Assembly: GCF_900491935.1 (NCBI RefSeq)
Contig: NZ_UEXK01000004.1
Coordinates: 3,140,922 to 3,176,961 of the forward strand
Reading direction: 5' to 3'
Length of the DNA stretch: 36,040 bases
From: Klenkia terrae
GTDB taxonomy: Bacteria > Actinomycetota > Actinomycetes > Mycobacteriales > Geodermatophilaceae
Shown: piece by piece, positions 6,823 through 16,076 of the stretch
Numbering within the stretch: position 1 is the first letter of the stretch
Layout: every line of letters starts with the position of its first letter
Notes under the pieces: generated by a model
The model's database searches: none
What the model saw: only the letters and a program-made list of their open reading frames with translations
What the model was told of the DNA's origin: nothing
Position numbers and translations under genes: made by a program

Positions 6823-8349
6823 ATGGCCGTCGCCAACGGCAGGCGCGTCAAGAGCGTCGAGGACTCGATCAGCGACACCGAGGAGCCGGAGCACCAGCTC
6901 AAGAAGAACCTGTCCGGCCTGGACCTCACCGTCTTCGGCGTCGGCGTCATCATCGGGACCGGCATCTTCGTGCTGACCGGCGAGGTCGCGCAGACCACCG
7001 CCGGCCCCGCCGTCGCCATCTCCTTCGTCATCGCCGGCATCGTCTGCGGGCTCGCCGCGCTCTGCTACGCCGAGTTCGCCTCGACGGTGCCGGTCGCCGG
7101 GTCGGCCTACACGTTCTCCTACGCCACCTTCGGCGAGCTGGTCGCCTGGATCATCGGCTGGGACCTGGTGCTCGAGCTCGCGCTGGGCGCCGCGACGGTC
7201 AGCGTCGGGTGGTCGGGCTACCTCAACCAGCTGCTGAGCGACATCGGCATCGGGCTGCCCGAGACGATCGCCGGCGAGACGGCCCGCTTCAACATCCCGG
7301 CCATGTTCATCGCGCTGCTGATGACCGGGGTGCTGATCCTCGGGGTGAAGCTCTCCTCGCGGATCACCTCGATCATCGTGGCCATCAAGGTCGTGATCGT
7401 GCTGCTGGTCATCGTGGTCGGCGTCTTCTACGTCAAGGCCGCCAACTTCTCGCCGTTCATCCCGCCGACCGAGCCGGCCGAGGGCGGCGGGTCGGGCCTG
7501 ACCCAGCCGTTCATCCAGCTGCTCACCGGCTTCGCCCCGGCGAGCTTCGGCGTCGAGGGCGTCATCGCCGGTGCCGCGGTCGTGTTCTTCGCCTTCATCG
7601 GCTTCGACATCGTGGCCACCGCGGCGGAGGAGACCAAGGACCCGGCCAAGGACCTGCCGCGCGGCATCTTCGGCTCCCTGGCCGTCTGCACGATCCTCTA
7701 CGTCCTGGTCAGCCTGGTCGTCGTGGGCATGCAGAACTACACCGAGCTCAACGCCTCGGCCCCGCTGGCCGGTGCGTTCTCCAGCGTCGGGCTGCCGTTC
7801 TTCTCCGGGGTCATCTCGGTCGGCGCCCTGGCCGGCCTGACCAGCGTGGTGATGATCCTGCTGCTGGGCCAGTCCCGGGTGCTGTTCGCCATGAGCCGGG
7901 ACCACCTGCTGCCCGCCGGGCTGGCCAAGGTGCACCCCACCTACGGCACGCCGTACCGGATCACCCTGATCACCGGTGTGGTCGTGGCGGTCATGGCCGG
8001 GCTGATCCCGCTGGGCACCCTGGCCGAGCTGGTCAACATCGGCACCCTGTTCGCGTTCGTGCTGGTCAGCGTCGGGGTCATCGTGCTCCGCAGGACCCGT
8101 CCCGACCTGCCGCGGGCCTTCCGGGTGCCGCTCATGCCGGTGCTGCCGATCGTGGCCGCGCTGGCCAGCCTCTACCTGATGCTGAACCTGCCCACCGACA
8201 CCTGGATCCGGTTCGCGGTCTGGATGCTGATCGGCGTGGGCGTCTACTACGCCTACGGACGGCGGCACAGCCGGCTGGCCAAGGGCGGCGACCACGACCA
8301 CAGCGTGGAGACCGGCGACGGCACCACCGGGCAGGGCCACCAGCGGTAG
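6823..8349 (+). CDS. APC-superfamily amino-acid permease (CAT type)
   Basis: This 508-aa integral membrane protein is an amino acid-polyamine-organocation permease. About 12 membrane segments follow a charged N-terminus of some 30 residues. The first segment carries VGVIIGTGIFVLTG, the unwound glycine-rich helix that binds substrate in this fold. FFAFIGFDIVATAAEETKDP is the strongly conserved sixth-helix region of the cationic amino acid transporter (CAT/YfnA-like) branch. The C-terminus is hydrophilic and His/Asp-rich. ATG 6823 has a purine-rich AGGGGGA element 7-8 nt upstream. A strong hairpin follows 20 bp after the stop, so the gene is probably transcribed alone. Substrate specificity is a guess. 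Confidence 0.92.
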   Translation: MAVANGRRVKSVEDSISDTEEPEHQLKKNLSGLDLTVFGVGVIIGTGIFVLTGEVAQTTAGPAVAISFVIAGIVCGLAALCYAEFASTVPVAGSAYTFSYATFGELVAWIIGWDLVLELALGAATVSVGWSGYLNQLLSDIGIGLPETIAGETARFNIPAMFIALLMTGVLILGVKLSSRITSIIVAIKVVIVLLVIVVGVFYVKAANFSPFIPPTEPAEGGGSGLTQPFIQLLTGFAPASFGVEGVIAGAAVVFFAFIGFDIVATAAEETKDPAKDLPRGIFGSLAVCTILYVLVSLVVVGMQNYTELNASAPLAGAFSSVGLPFFSGVISVGALAGLTSVVMILLLGQSRVLFAMSRDHLLPAGLAKVHPTYGTPYRITLITGVVVAVMAGLIPLGTLAELVNIGTLFAFVLVSVGVIVLRRTRPDLPRAFRVPLMPVLPIVAALASLYLMLNLPTDTWIRFAVWMLIGVGVYYAYGRRHSRLAKGGDHDHSVETGDGTTGQGHQR

Positions 8350-8369
8350 CTCTGCGCGACGACGACGGC

Positions 8370-8403
8370 GGGGCCGTCTCACCCACCCGGGTGAGGCGGC
8401 CCC
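8370..8403 (+). terminator. Hairpin terminator of the amino-acid permease gene
   Basis: Arms 8370-8384 and 8389-8403 form a 15-bp stem with one G/U wobble and a 4-nt ACCC loop, starting 21 bp after the permease stop. No T tract follows, as is usual for GC-rich actinobacterial terminators. Confidence 0.75.
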
Positions 8404-8476
8404 GTCCGCGTCTCCGGACCCGTGCGCGGGGGGACGACCTCATCGGTGACCAACCGTCACCGGCCAGGGAGTCACG

Positions 8477-9109
8477 TTGTCCAGCACCGCCGTCGCGCTG
8501 CCCCGTCTGCCGCGCACCCGGGCCACCGGACGACCGCGCGCACCGCTGGCCGTGCTGGCCGTCGGGGCGCTGGCCGTGGTGCAGGCCGTCGGCCTGCTGG
8601 CGCTGGGTCTCACCTCGCTGGACGCCGTGTGGGGCGACGGCCTGCGCCCGCCCGGCGCCCTGGTCGCCGGCACGCTCATCGGGCTGGCCGCCTGGGTCGT
8701 GCTCGTCGCCGCGGGCGGGGCCACCCTCGTCGACGGCGCCGGGAACCGCCTGCTCGTCGCGGTGGCGGTCGGGGAGCTGGTGCTGCTCGGCGTCCTCGCC
8801 CTGGGCGGCGTCGCCGACGGGGTCCGCCAGGTCGCCCTGGCCGGGCAGACCGTGTCGCTGTCGGCCCTGGCGGTGACGGCCGCCGTCGTCCCGTTGACCA
8901 AGCTCCTGCTGGGCACGTCGCCGGCGGCCGGGTCGTGGACGGCGACCCCCCGCCGTCCGGCGCGGGCCCCGCGCCCGCCGGCGGCCCACCGCAGGGTGCG
9001 CGCGGTGACCCTGGCCGTCATCGGGCTGGCCCTGGTGACGGTGTCGCTGACCGGTCAGCCGGCACCGGTCGGGACCGCGGCCACGAGCTCGGTCGACAGC
9101 GCTCACTAG
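8477..9109 (+). CDS. Small membrane protein of unknown function
   Basis: I do not recognise this 210-aa protein. After a basic N-terminus it has three to four hydrophobic segments in residues 25-150 (for example LAVLAVGALAVVQAVGLLAL and LLVAVAVGELVLLGVLAL). A Pro/Arg-rich stretch follows, then one more hydrophobic segment (VTLAVIGLALVTVSL) near the C-terminus. The TTG start at 8477 is supported by AGGGAG five nt upstream; no ATG or GTG start fits better. The gene ends 9 bp before metG. Its TAG stop codon forms the first three bases of the apparent metG -10 box. Codon use is typical of the window. No motif suggests a function. Confidence 0.7.
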   Translation: MSSTAVALPRLPRTRATGRPRAPLAVLAVGALAVVQAVGLLALGLTSLDAVWGDGLRPPGALVAGTLIGLAAWVVLVAAGGATLVDGAGNRLLVAVAVGELVLLGVLALGGVADGVRQVALAGQTVSLSALAVTAAVVPLTKLLLGTSPAAGSWTATPRRPARAPRPPAAHRRVRAVTLAVIGLALVTVSLTGQPAPVGTAATSSVDSAH

Positions 9110-9112
9110 TCT
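9107..9112 (+). promoter_or_regulatory. -10 box of metG (leaderless)
   Basis: TAGTCT fits TANNNT and ends 6 nt before the metG GTG. No Shine-Dalgarno exists in between, so transcription probably starts on or next to the start codon. The box overlaps the TAG stop of the upstream membrane-protein gene. Confidence 0.45.
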
Positions 9113-9118
9113 CGTGGC

Positions 9119-10915
9119 GTGAGTGATCGCCACATCCTGACCGCGGTCGCCTGGCCCTACGCCAACGGCCCCCGGCACATCGGCCACGTCTCGGGCTTCG
9201 GTGTGCCCTCCGACGTGTTCAGCCGGTACCAGCGGATGGCCGGCAACAAGGTGCTCATGGTCAGCGGCACCGACGAGCACGGCACCCCGATCACCGTGGC
9301 CGCCGACGCCGAGGGCGTCGGCCCGCAGGAGATCGCCGACCGGAACAACCGGATCATCGTCGGGGACCTGACCGGCCTGGGGCTCAGCTACGACCTGTTC
9401 ACCCGGACGACGACGGCCAACCACGCCGCGGTCAGCCAGGAGATCTTCCTCGGGCTGCTGAAGAACGGGTACGTCTTCCCGCAGACCACGCTCGGTGCCA
9501 TCAGCCCGTCGACCGGCCGCACGCTGCCCGACCGCTACATCGAGGGCACCTGCCCGATCTGCGGCTACGACGGCGCCCGCGGCGACCAGTGCGACAACTG
9601 CGGCAACCAGCTCGACCCGGTCGACCTGATCAACCCGGTGTCCAAGATCAACGGCGAGACGCCGAAGTTCGTGGAGAGCGAGCACTGGTTCCTGGACCTG
9701 CCGGCCTTCGCCAAGGCGCTGGGGGACTGGCTGGGCACCCGGAAGAGCTGGCGGCCCAACGTCCTGAACTTCAGCATCAACCTGCTGGCCGACCTCAAGC
9801 CGCGCAGCTACACCCGCGACATCGACTGGGGCATCCGCATCCCGCTGCCGGACTGGCGCGAGCGCGACGACAAGCGCATCTACGTCTGGTTCGACGCGGT
9901 CGTGGGCTACCTGTCGGCGTCGATCGAGTGGGCGCGGCGCACCGGGGACGCCGAGGCGTGGCGGCAGTGGTGGCAGTCCCCGGACGCCGACGCCTACTAC
10001 TTCATGGGCAAGGACAACATCGTCTTCCACGCCGAGATCTGGCCCGCGCAGCTGCTGGGCTACAACGGCGGGGGCGACAAGGGCGGGACGCCGGGGTCCT
10101 ACGGGGCGCTGAACCTGCCCACCGAGGTGGTCTCCAGCGAGTTCCTGACGATGGAGGGCAAGAAGTTCTCCTCCTCGCGCCGGGTGGTCATCTACGTCCG
10201 GGACTTCCTCGAGCGCTACGACGCCGACGCCCTGCGGTACTTCATCGCCGTCGCCGGCCCGGAGAACCAGGACACCGACTTCACCTGGGCCGAGTTCCGC
10301 CGCCGGAACAACGACGAGCTGGTCGCCGGCTGGGGCAACCTGGTCAACCGGTCGATCTCGATGGCCGCCAAGAACGTGGGTGCCGTCCCGCAGCCCGGTG
10401 ACCTGACCGACGCCGACCGCGACCTGCTGTCCACCACCTCCGGCGCGTTCGGCACCGTGGGCGACCTGCTGGGCCGCAACCGGCAGAAGGCCGCGATCAA
10501 CGAGGCCATGCGGGTGGTCGGCGAGGCCAACAAGTACCTGTCCGACCAGGCGCCGTGGAAGCTCAAGGAGGACCCGGCCCGCCGGGACTCCGTGCTGTTC
10601 ACCGCGCTGCAGGCGATCAAGGACTGCAACGGCCTGCTCTCGCCGTTCCTGCCGCACGCCGCGCAGCAGGTGCACGAGCTGCTGGGCGGGGAGGGCACCT
10701 GGTCGGTGCAGCCGCGGATCGAGGAGGTCACCGACCTCGACGACGGCCGCGGGTACCCGATCATCACCGGGGACTACGAGACCGGCCAGGCGGTCTGGGC
10801 CTCGGTGCCGATCACCCCGGGGACGCCGCTGGCCACGCCGACGCCGGTGTTCACCAAGCTCGACGAGTCGATCGTGGAGGAGGAGCTCCGTCGGTTCGGG
10901 GAGGGCGGGGAGTGA
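9119..10915 (+). CDS. metG: Methionyl-tRNA synthetase
   Basis: This 598-aa class I synthetase charges initiator and elongator tRNA-Met. HIGH is present at residues 20-23, and the KMSKS equivalent is KFSSS at 349-353 (in [10 protein letters not shown]), where an FSSS form is normal for many MetRS. A zinc-knuckle CPIC...CDNC (C145, C148, C158, C161) lies in the connective peptide, and [15 protein letters not shown] follows before the catalytic loop. The C-terminal helical anticodon-binding domain is present, with no fused EMAP-type tRNA-binding domain, as in MetG1 forms. GTG 9119 has no Shine-Dalgarno but a -10-like box 6 nt upstream, suggesting leaderless translation. The stop overlaps the tatD start by 4 bp, implying coupling. 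Confidence 0.97.
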   Translation: MSDRHILTAVAWPYANGPRHIGHVSGFGVPSDVFSRYQRMAGNKVLMVSGTDEHGTPITVAADAEGVGPQEIADRNNRIIVGDLTGLGLSYDLFTRTTTANHAAVSQEIFLGLLKNGYVFPQTTLGAISPSTGRTLPDRYIEGTCPICGYDGARGDQCDNCGNQLDPVDLINPVSKINGETPKFVESEHWFLDLPAFAKALGDWLGTRKSWRPNVLNFSINLLADLKPRSYTRDIDWGIRIPLPDWRERDDKRIYVWFDAVVGYLSASIEWARRTGDAEAWRQWWQSPDADAYYFMGKDNIVFHAEIWPAQLLGYNGGGDKGGTPGSYGALNLPTEVVSSEFLTMEGKKFSSSRRVVIYVRDFLERYDADALRYFIAVAGPENQDTDFTWAEFRRRNNDELVAGWGNLVNRSISMAAKNVGAVPQPGDLTDADRDLLSTTSGAFGTVGDLLGRNRQKAAINEAMRVVGEANKYLSDQAPWKLKEDPARRDSVLFTALQAIKDCNGLLSPFLPHAAQQVHELLGGEGTWSVQPRIEEVTDLDDGRGYPIITGDYETGQAVWASVPITPGTPLATPTPVFTKLDESIVEEELRRFGEGGE

Positions 10916-11778
10916 GCCGCTCGGCGTCCTCCCGCGCGAACAAGCGGGGCGAGCCACCGCCGTCCCCGGAGCCGTTGCCGGCACCCGCGCTGGACAGCCA
11001 CACCCACCTCGACATCGCCGTCGGCGGTGAGGACCGGCTGCCCGCCGACGACGAGGTGGACGCCGAGATCGCGGCCGCGGCCGCGGTGGGGGTGACCCGG
11101 CTGGTGCAGGTGGGTGTCGACGTCCCGAGCTCGCGGTGGTCGGCGGCGCTGGCCGCGCGGCACCGGTCGGTGCTGGCCGCCGTGGCGCTGCACCCCAACG
11201 AGGCCGGTGCCGGCGCGGCCACGCCCGAGGCGCTGGCCGAGATCGACCGGCTCGCCGCGCTGCCGCGGGTCCGGGCGGTGGGGGAGACCGGGCTGGACCG
11301 GTTCCGCACCGGGCCCGAGGGGTGGGACGCCCAGGAGGCCTCCTTCCGCGCGCACATCGCGATCGCCAAGCGGCACGGCATCGCCCTGGTCATCCACGAC
11401 CGGGACGCCCACCCGGAGATCCTGCGGGTGCTCGACGACGTGGGGCTGCCCGAGCACACCGTCTTCCACTGCTTCTCCGGCGACGCCGCCTTCGCCCGGC
11501 AGTGTCTGGACCGAGGCGCCGTGCTCTCCTTCGCCGGCACCCTGACCTTCGGCAACGCCGGCTACCTCCGCGAGGCCGCCGCCATCGCGCCGGCGGACCA
11601 GCTGCTGGTCGAGACCGACAGCCCGTTCCTGACCCCGGTCCCGCACCGGGGCCGCCCCAACGCCTCCCGGCTGGTGCCGCACACGGTGCGTGCCCTCGCC
11701 GAGGTGACCGGGATCGAGCTGCCGGCGCTGTGCGACCAGCTCACGGCCACGGCGGAGCGGGTCTTCGGCAGCTGGTAG
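10912..11778 (+). CDS. tatD: TatD-family metal-dependent DNase
   Basis: This 288-aa hydrolase of the amidohydrolase fold is a two-metal 3'-5' exonuclease/DNase family member (TatD/YcfH). Metal ligands and motifs are visible in order: SHTHLD (H30, H32), then [32 protein letters not shown] and the C-terminal [16 protein letters not shown] with its catalytic Asp. A Pro-rich N-terminal extension of about 25 residues precedes the barrel. The GTG start overlaps the metG stop as GTGA, with a purine-rich GGGAGGGCGGGGA just upstream. The metG-tatD pair is conserved in bacteria. The exact substrate in this organism is unknown. Confidence 0.94.
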   Translation: MSRSASSRANKRGEPPPSPEPLPAPALDSHTHLDIAVGGEDRLPADDEVDAEIAAAAAVGVTRLVQVGVDVPSSRWSAALAARHRSVLAAVALHPNEAGAGAATPEALAEIDRLAALPRVRAVGETGLDRFRTGPEGWDAQEASFRAHIAIAKRHGIALVIHDRDAHPEILRVLDDVGLPEHTVFHCFSGDAAFARQCLDRGAVLSFAGTLTFGNAGYLREAAAIAPADQLLVETDSPFLTPVPHRGRPNASRLVPHTVRALAEVTGIELPALCDQLTATAERVFGSW

Positions 11779-11837
11779 GACGCCGCCCGCGGCCCGTCCG
11801 GGCGCCCCCCGGGCGCGGCGCCGCGCGGAGGACGACA

Positions 11838-12680
11838 ATGAGCAGGGTGGGTCGCCTCATCGCCGTCGTGCTCTTCATCGCCGTGATGGTGCCCTCGGGC
11901 CTGCTGGCCCGCGGGTGGGCCAGGGCGGCCGACCGCCGGCTCGTGGCCGGTGGGTCCGTGGAGCTGGTGCCGCCCTCGGAGGCGGGCGCCGCGGTGCTCG
12001 CCCGGCAGGCCCGGCACGGGCGCCGGGTACGGCAGCTGGGGCTGGTGCTGGGCGTCGTCCTGGTGGGCGTGAGCGTGGTCCTCCTCGCCGAGGCGTCAGT
12101 GTTCCTGTGGGTGCCCGCGCTGGTGGTGGGCCTGCTGGCCGGGGTGCTGCTCGCCGAGGCGACGCGCCCCCGACCGCGCTGGGCCGCGGGGTCGCGGCGG
12201 CCGCGTCGCGGGGAGCAGATCTCGCCGTGGCTGCTGTGGACGATGCGGGCCGCGGTGGTCGCGGAGCTGGCGACGGCCTGGCTGCTGTGGTCGGGCGGGT
12301 CCCTGGACGACGGCGTAGCGATCACCGCGCTGGTCGTGCCGGCGGCGGGCTGGCTGCTGGCCGAGGTCGCCCTGCTCCGGCTCGTCGTGCGCCCGCTGGC
12401 CGCCGACGGCGCCGACGTCCCGGTCGACGAGGCGCTGCGCACCTGGACAGCGCACCTGGTGACGGCAGCGGTCAGCGTGGTCGCGCTCATCCCGCTGGGG
12501 GCGCTGCTGCTGGTCGCCGGGGTCGACCTGGGGGACCGGGTGACCGACGGGGTCGACCTGGTGCCGGTCGCCCTGGTCGCCGGTGGCTTCTCGGCCATCA
12601 CCGCGGGGCTCGCGGTGGCGTTCTTCCTCGCCACCTGGATCCGCCCGGTGCGGCACGCGGCCCCGGTGCTGGCCGGCTGA
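11838..12680 (+). CDS. Polytopic membrane protein of unknown function
   Basis: This 280-aa protein is not one I recognise. About seven to eight hydrophobic segments are present, the first right at the N-terminus (LIAVVLFIAVMVPSGLL). Others occur near residues 65-110, 135-190 and 215-270, separated by short Arg-rich loops such as RPRPRWAAGSRRPRRGEQ. ATG 11838 is supported by GGAGGA 5 nt upstream. It sits between tatD and rpfB, 59 bp after tatD, and is followed by a 233-bp spacer that carries the rpfB control region. Codon use is like its neighbours, so it looks native. No catalytic motif is visible. Confidence 0.75.
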   Translation: MSRVGRLIAVVLFIAVMVPSGLLARGWARAADRRLVAGGSVELVPPSEAGAAVLARQARHGRRVRQLGLVLGVVLVGVSVVLLAEASVFLWVPALVVGLLAGVLLAEATRPRPRWAAGSRRPRRGEQISPWLLWTMRAAVVAELATAWLLWSGGSLDDGVAITALVVPAAGWLLAEVALLRLVVRPLAADGADVPVDEALRTWTAHLVTAAVSVVALIPLGALLLVAGVDLGDRVTDGVDLVPVALVAGGFSAITAGLAVAFFLATWIRPVRHAAPVLAG

Positions 12681-12693
12681 CCCAGGTCACACG

Positions 12694-14050
<1,357 letters not shown>

Positions 14051-14084
14051 ACCGCTGAGCACGACCGCCGACGCCTCGGACGGG

Positions 14085-14924
14085 TTGCTGGGCCCGGCTG
14101 CGATCCGCAGCCTGGCCCAGCAGCTCGACCTGCGTCCCACCAAGCAGCTCGGGCAGAACTTCCTGCACGACGCCAACACCATCCGGCGCATCGTGCGCAC
14201 CGCCGAGCTGCGGGCCGACGACGTGGTCTGCGAGATCGGGCCCGGGCTGGGGTCGCTGACCCTGGGCCTGCTGCCCGCCGCCGAGCGGGTCGTCGCGGTC
14301 GAGATCGACCCGCGCCTGGCCGAGCAGCTGCCGCGCACCGTCGCCGAGCGCACCCCGGCGCTGGCCGACCGGCTGACCGTGGTCACCGCGGACGCGATGC
14401 GGCTCACCGAGCTCCCCGGTCCGGCGCCCACCGCGCTGGTGGCGAACCTGCCCTACAACATCTCGGTCCCGGTGCTGCTGCACCTGCTCGAGCGGTTCCC
14501 GACCATCCGCACGGCGCTGGTGCTGGTGCAGCTCGAGGTGGCCGAGCGGCTGGCCGCGGCCGCCGGCAGCGACGCCTACGGCGTGCCCAGCGTGAAGGCG
14601 GCCTGGTACGCCGACGTACGCCGCGCCGGCGCGGTGGGGCGCCCGGTGTTCTGGCCGGTGCCCAACGTCGACTCCGGCCTGGTCCGGCTGACCCGGCGCG
14701 AGCCCCCGCCCGGCGACCGGCTGGCCACCTTCGCCGCGGTGGACGCCGCCTTCGCCACCCGGCGCAAGGGGCTCCGCGCCGCCCTCGCCGGCTGGGCGGG
14801 CAGCCCGGCCGCCGCCGAGACCCGGTTGCGGGCCGCCGGCATCGACCCGACCTGGCGCGGCGAGCGGCTGTCGGTCGAGGACTTCGCCCGGTTGGCGGCC
14901 ACCGAACCGGTCCCGGCAGGCTGA
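14085..14924 (+). CDS. rsmA: 16S rRNA dimethyladenosine transferase RsmA (KsgA)
   Basis: This 279-aa SAM-dependent enzyme dimethylates A1518 and A1519 near the 3' end of 16S rRNA, a late step of 30S assembly. Conserved features are [10 protein letters not shown] (20-29), the SAM-binding [11 protein letters not shown], the acidic EIDPRL, and the base-flipping motif NLPY (121-124) followed by NISVP. The C-terminal helical domain with [12 protein letters not shown] is present. The start is uncertain: TTG 14085 places the protein at the usual LGPAAIRSL beginning but lacks a Shine-Dalgarno. Other in-frame ATG/GTG starts lie back inside rpfB. The gene begins about 34 bp after rpfB and is followed 4 bp later by ispE, so translation is probably coupled within one operon. 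Confidence 0.94.
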   Translation: MLGPAAIRSLAQQLDLRPTKQLGQNFLHDANTIRRIVRTAELRADDVVCEIGPGLGSLTLGLLPAAERVVAVEIDPRLAEQLPRTVAERTPALADRLTVVTADAMRLTELPGPAPTALVANLPYNISVPVLLHLLERFPTIRTALVLVQLEVAERLAAAAGSDAYGVPSVKAAWYADVRRAGAVGRPVFWPVPNVDSGLVRLTRREPPPGDRLATFAAVDAAFATRRKGLRAALAGWAGSPAAAETRLRAAGIDPTWRGERLSVEDFARLAATEPVPAG

Positions 14925-14928
14925 GCGC

Positions 14929-15882
14929 ATGCCGCACGCGACCGCCGGGGGACCCGGCCGGATCCACGGGGACGGGTCGGTCACCGCGCACGCGCCGGCG
15001 AAGATCAACGTGCACCTGGCGGTGGGGCCGCTGCGCGCCGACGGCTTCCACGAGCTGACCACGGTGTACCTGGCCGTCTCGCTGCTGGACTCGGTGACCG
15101 CGTGGCCCGACGACGGGCTCTCGCTGACCGTGACCGGCGAGGGTGCCGGCGGCGACGTCCCCACCGATTCCCGCAACCTGGTCTGGCAGGCCGCCGAGCT
15201 GCTGGCCCGGCACGCGGGTGTGCGCGCCGACGCCGCCCTGCACATCGACAAGTCGATCCCGGCCGCGGCCGGCCTGGCCGGCGGGTCGGCCGACGCCGCC
15301 GCCGCGCTGGTCGCCCTCGACGCCCTGTGGGGGACCCGCTGCACCCGCGGCGACCTGGCCGGGCTGGCCGCCCGGCTGGGCAGCGACGTCCCCTTCTCCC
15401 TGGTCGGCGGCGTGGCCCTGGGCACCGGTCGCGGTGAGCAGCTGTCGCCGTCGCTGAGCCGGCGGCGCACCGACTGGGTCCTCGGCGTGGCCGGGACCGG
15501 GCTGTCCACCCCCAAGGTCTACCGGGAGCTGGACCGGCTGCGCGCCACCGGGCAGGTCGCGGCGGACGCCGGTGCCGGGCAGCCCGACGACGTGCTCACC
15601 GCCCTGCGCGACGGACCCGACGCCACCCTCGCCGGGTTCCTGGCCAACGACCTGCAGGCCCCGGCCCTCGAGCTGCGGCCCGACCTGCGGGCCGGGCTGG
15701 CGGCGATGACCGGCGCCGGCGCGCTGGGTGCCCTGGTCAGCGGATCCGGCCCGACCGTGGCCGGGCTGGTCGAGGATGCCGACGCCGCGGCCGGCACCGC
15801 CGACGCCCTGGTGGCCGCCGGGGCGTTCCGGTTGGCGCACGCGGTGCACGGCCCCGTTCCCGGCGCACGGCTGGCCGGCTGA
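14929..15882 (+). CDS. ispE: 4-diphosphocytidyl-2-C-methyl-D-erythritol kinase
   Basis: This 317-aa GHMP kinase phosphorylates CDP-methylerythritol in the MEP route to isoprenoids, feeding polyprenyl carriers and menaquinone. PAKIN (23-27) marks the substrate-binding N-terminus. PAAAGLAGGSADAAAAL (111-127) is the ATP-binding glycine loop, and D153 in GSDVPF is the likely catalytic base. The C-terminal GALVSGSGPTVAGL is the third GHMP motif. ATG 14929 lies 4 bp after the rsmA stop. The N-terminal 18 residues, Gly-rich, precede the usual domain start, so a later start cannot be excluded. The rsmA-ispE pairing is common in actinobacteria. Confidence 0.95.
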   Translation: MPHATAGGPGRIHGDGSVTAHAPAKINVHLAVGPLRADGFHELTTVYLAVSLLDSVTAWPDDGLSLTVTGEGAGGDVPTDSRNLVWQAAELLARHAGVRADAALHIDKSIPAAAGLAGGSADAAAALVALDALWGTRCTRGDLAGLAARLGSDVPFSLVGGVALGTGRGEQLSPSLSRRRTDWVLGVAGTGLSTPKVYRELDRLRATGQVAADAGAGQPDDVLTALRDGPDATLAGFLANDLQAPALELRPDLRAGLAAMTGAGALGALVSGSGPTVAGLVEDADAAAGTADALVAAGAFRLAHAVHGPVPGARLAG

Positions 15883-15896
15883 GGGAGTCCCCGTGG

Positions 15897-15925
15897 TCGA
15901 CCTGCCCGCCACCGCGCCCTAGGCT
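15897..15925 (+). promoter_or_regulatory. Promoter of tRNA-Gln (and possibly glmU)
   Basis: TCGACC (15897-15902) and TAGGCT (15920-15925) are separated by exactly 17 bp and resemble actinobacterial sigma-A -35 and -10 boxes. The predicted start is about 24 nt before the mature tRNA. It lies 15 bp past ispE. Confidence 0.5.
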
Positions 15926-15955
15926 CGGACGCGCCTCCGGCCCGACCGGGGGCGG

Positions 15956-16028
15956 TGGGGGATGGGGTAATCGGCAGCCCGCCGGCCTTTGGTGCCGTGC
16001 AGTCTCGGTTCGAGTCCGAGTCCCCCAG
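15956..16028 (+). tRNA. tRNA-Gln (anticodon UUG)
   Basis: A full 73-nt cloverleaf can be drawn. The acceptor stem TGGGGGA/TCCCCCA is 7 bp and perfect. There is a 3-bp GGG/CCC D stem with a 10-nt loop, an anticodon loop CTTTGGT giving anticodon TTG, a 5-nt variable loop, a 5-bp CTCGG/CCGAG T stem with loop TTCGAGT, and discriminator G. The anticodon stem CCGGC/GCCGT has four good pairs and one mismatch at its outer end (C27-U43). CCA is not encoded and must be added by the CCA enzyme. A tRNA-Gln beside glmU is also known in mycobacteria (recalled). It would read CAA and, by wobble, CAG codons. Confidence 0.9.
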
Positions 16029-16076
16029 CTGGATCCGGTGCGCCGGATGTCCCCACCGCCGTCCCGGGAGCAGAAG

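Noticed and set aside
6750-8876. Long plus-strand open frame overlapping the permease gene
   Set aside because: It is Arg/Gly/His-rich in a different frame of the permease gene, whose product has clear APC motifs and a ribosome binding site.
8132-10984. 950-codon open frame on the minus strand
   Set aside because: It is antisense to the permease end, the small membrane-protein gene and metG, with no recognisable domain and biased composition.
11801-11822. GGCGCC...GGCGCC hairpin after tatD as terminator
   Set aside because: The stem is only 6 bp with a 10-nt loop, and both arms are self-complementary, which is expected by chance in such GC-rich sequence.
15956-16028. tRNA-Gln as an integration site of a mobile element
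   Set aside because: No integrase is nearby, no duplicate of the tRNA 3' end was seen, and the flanking genes ispE and glmU are conserved neighbours.
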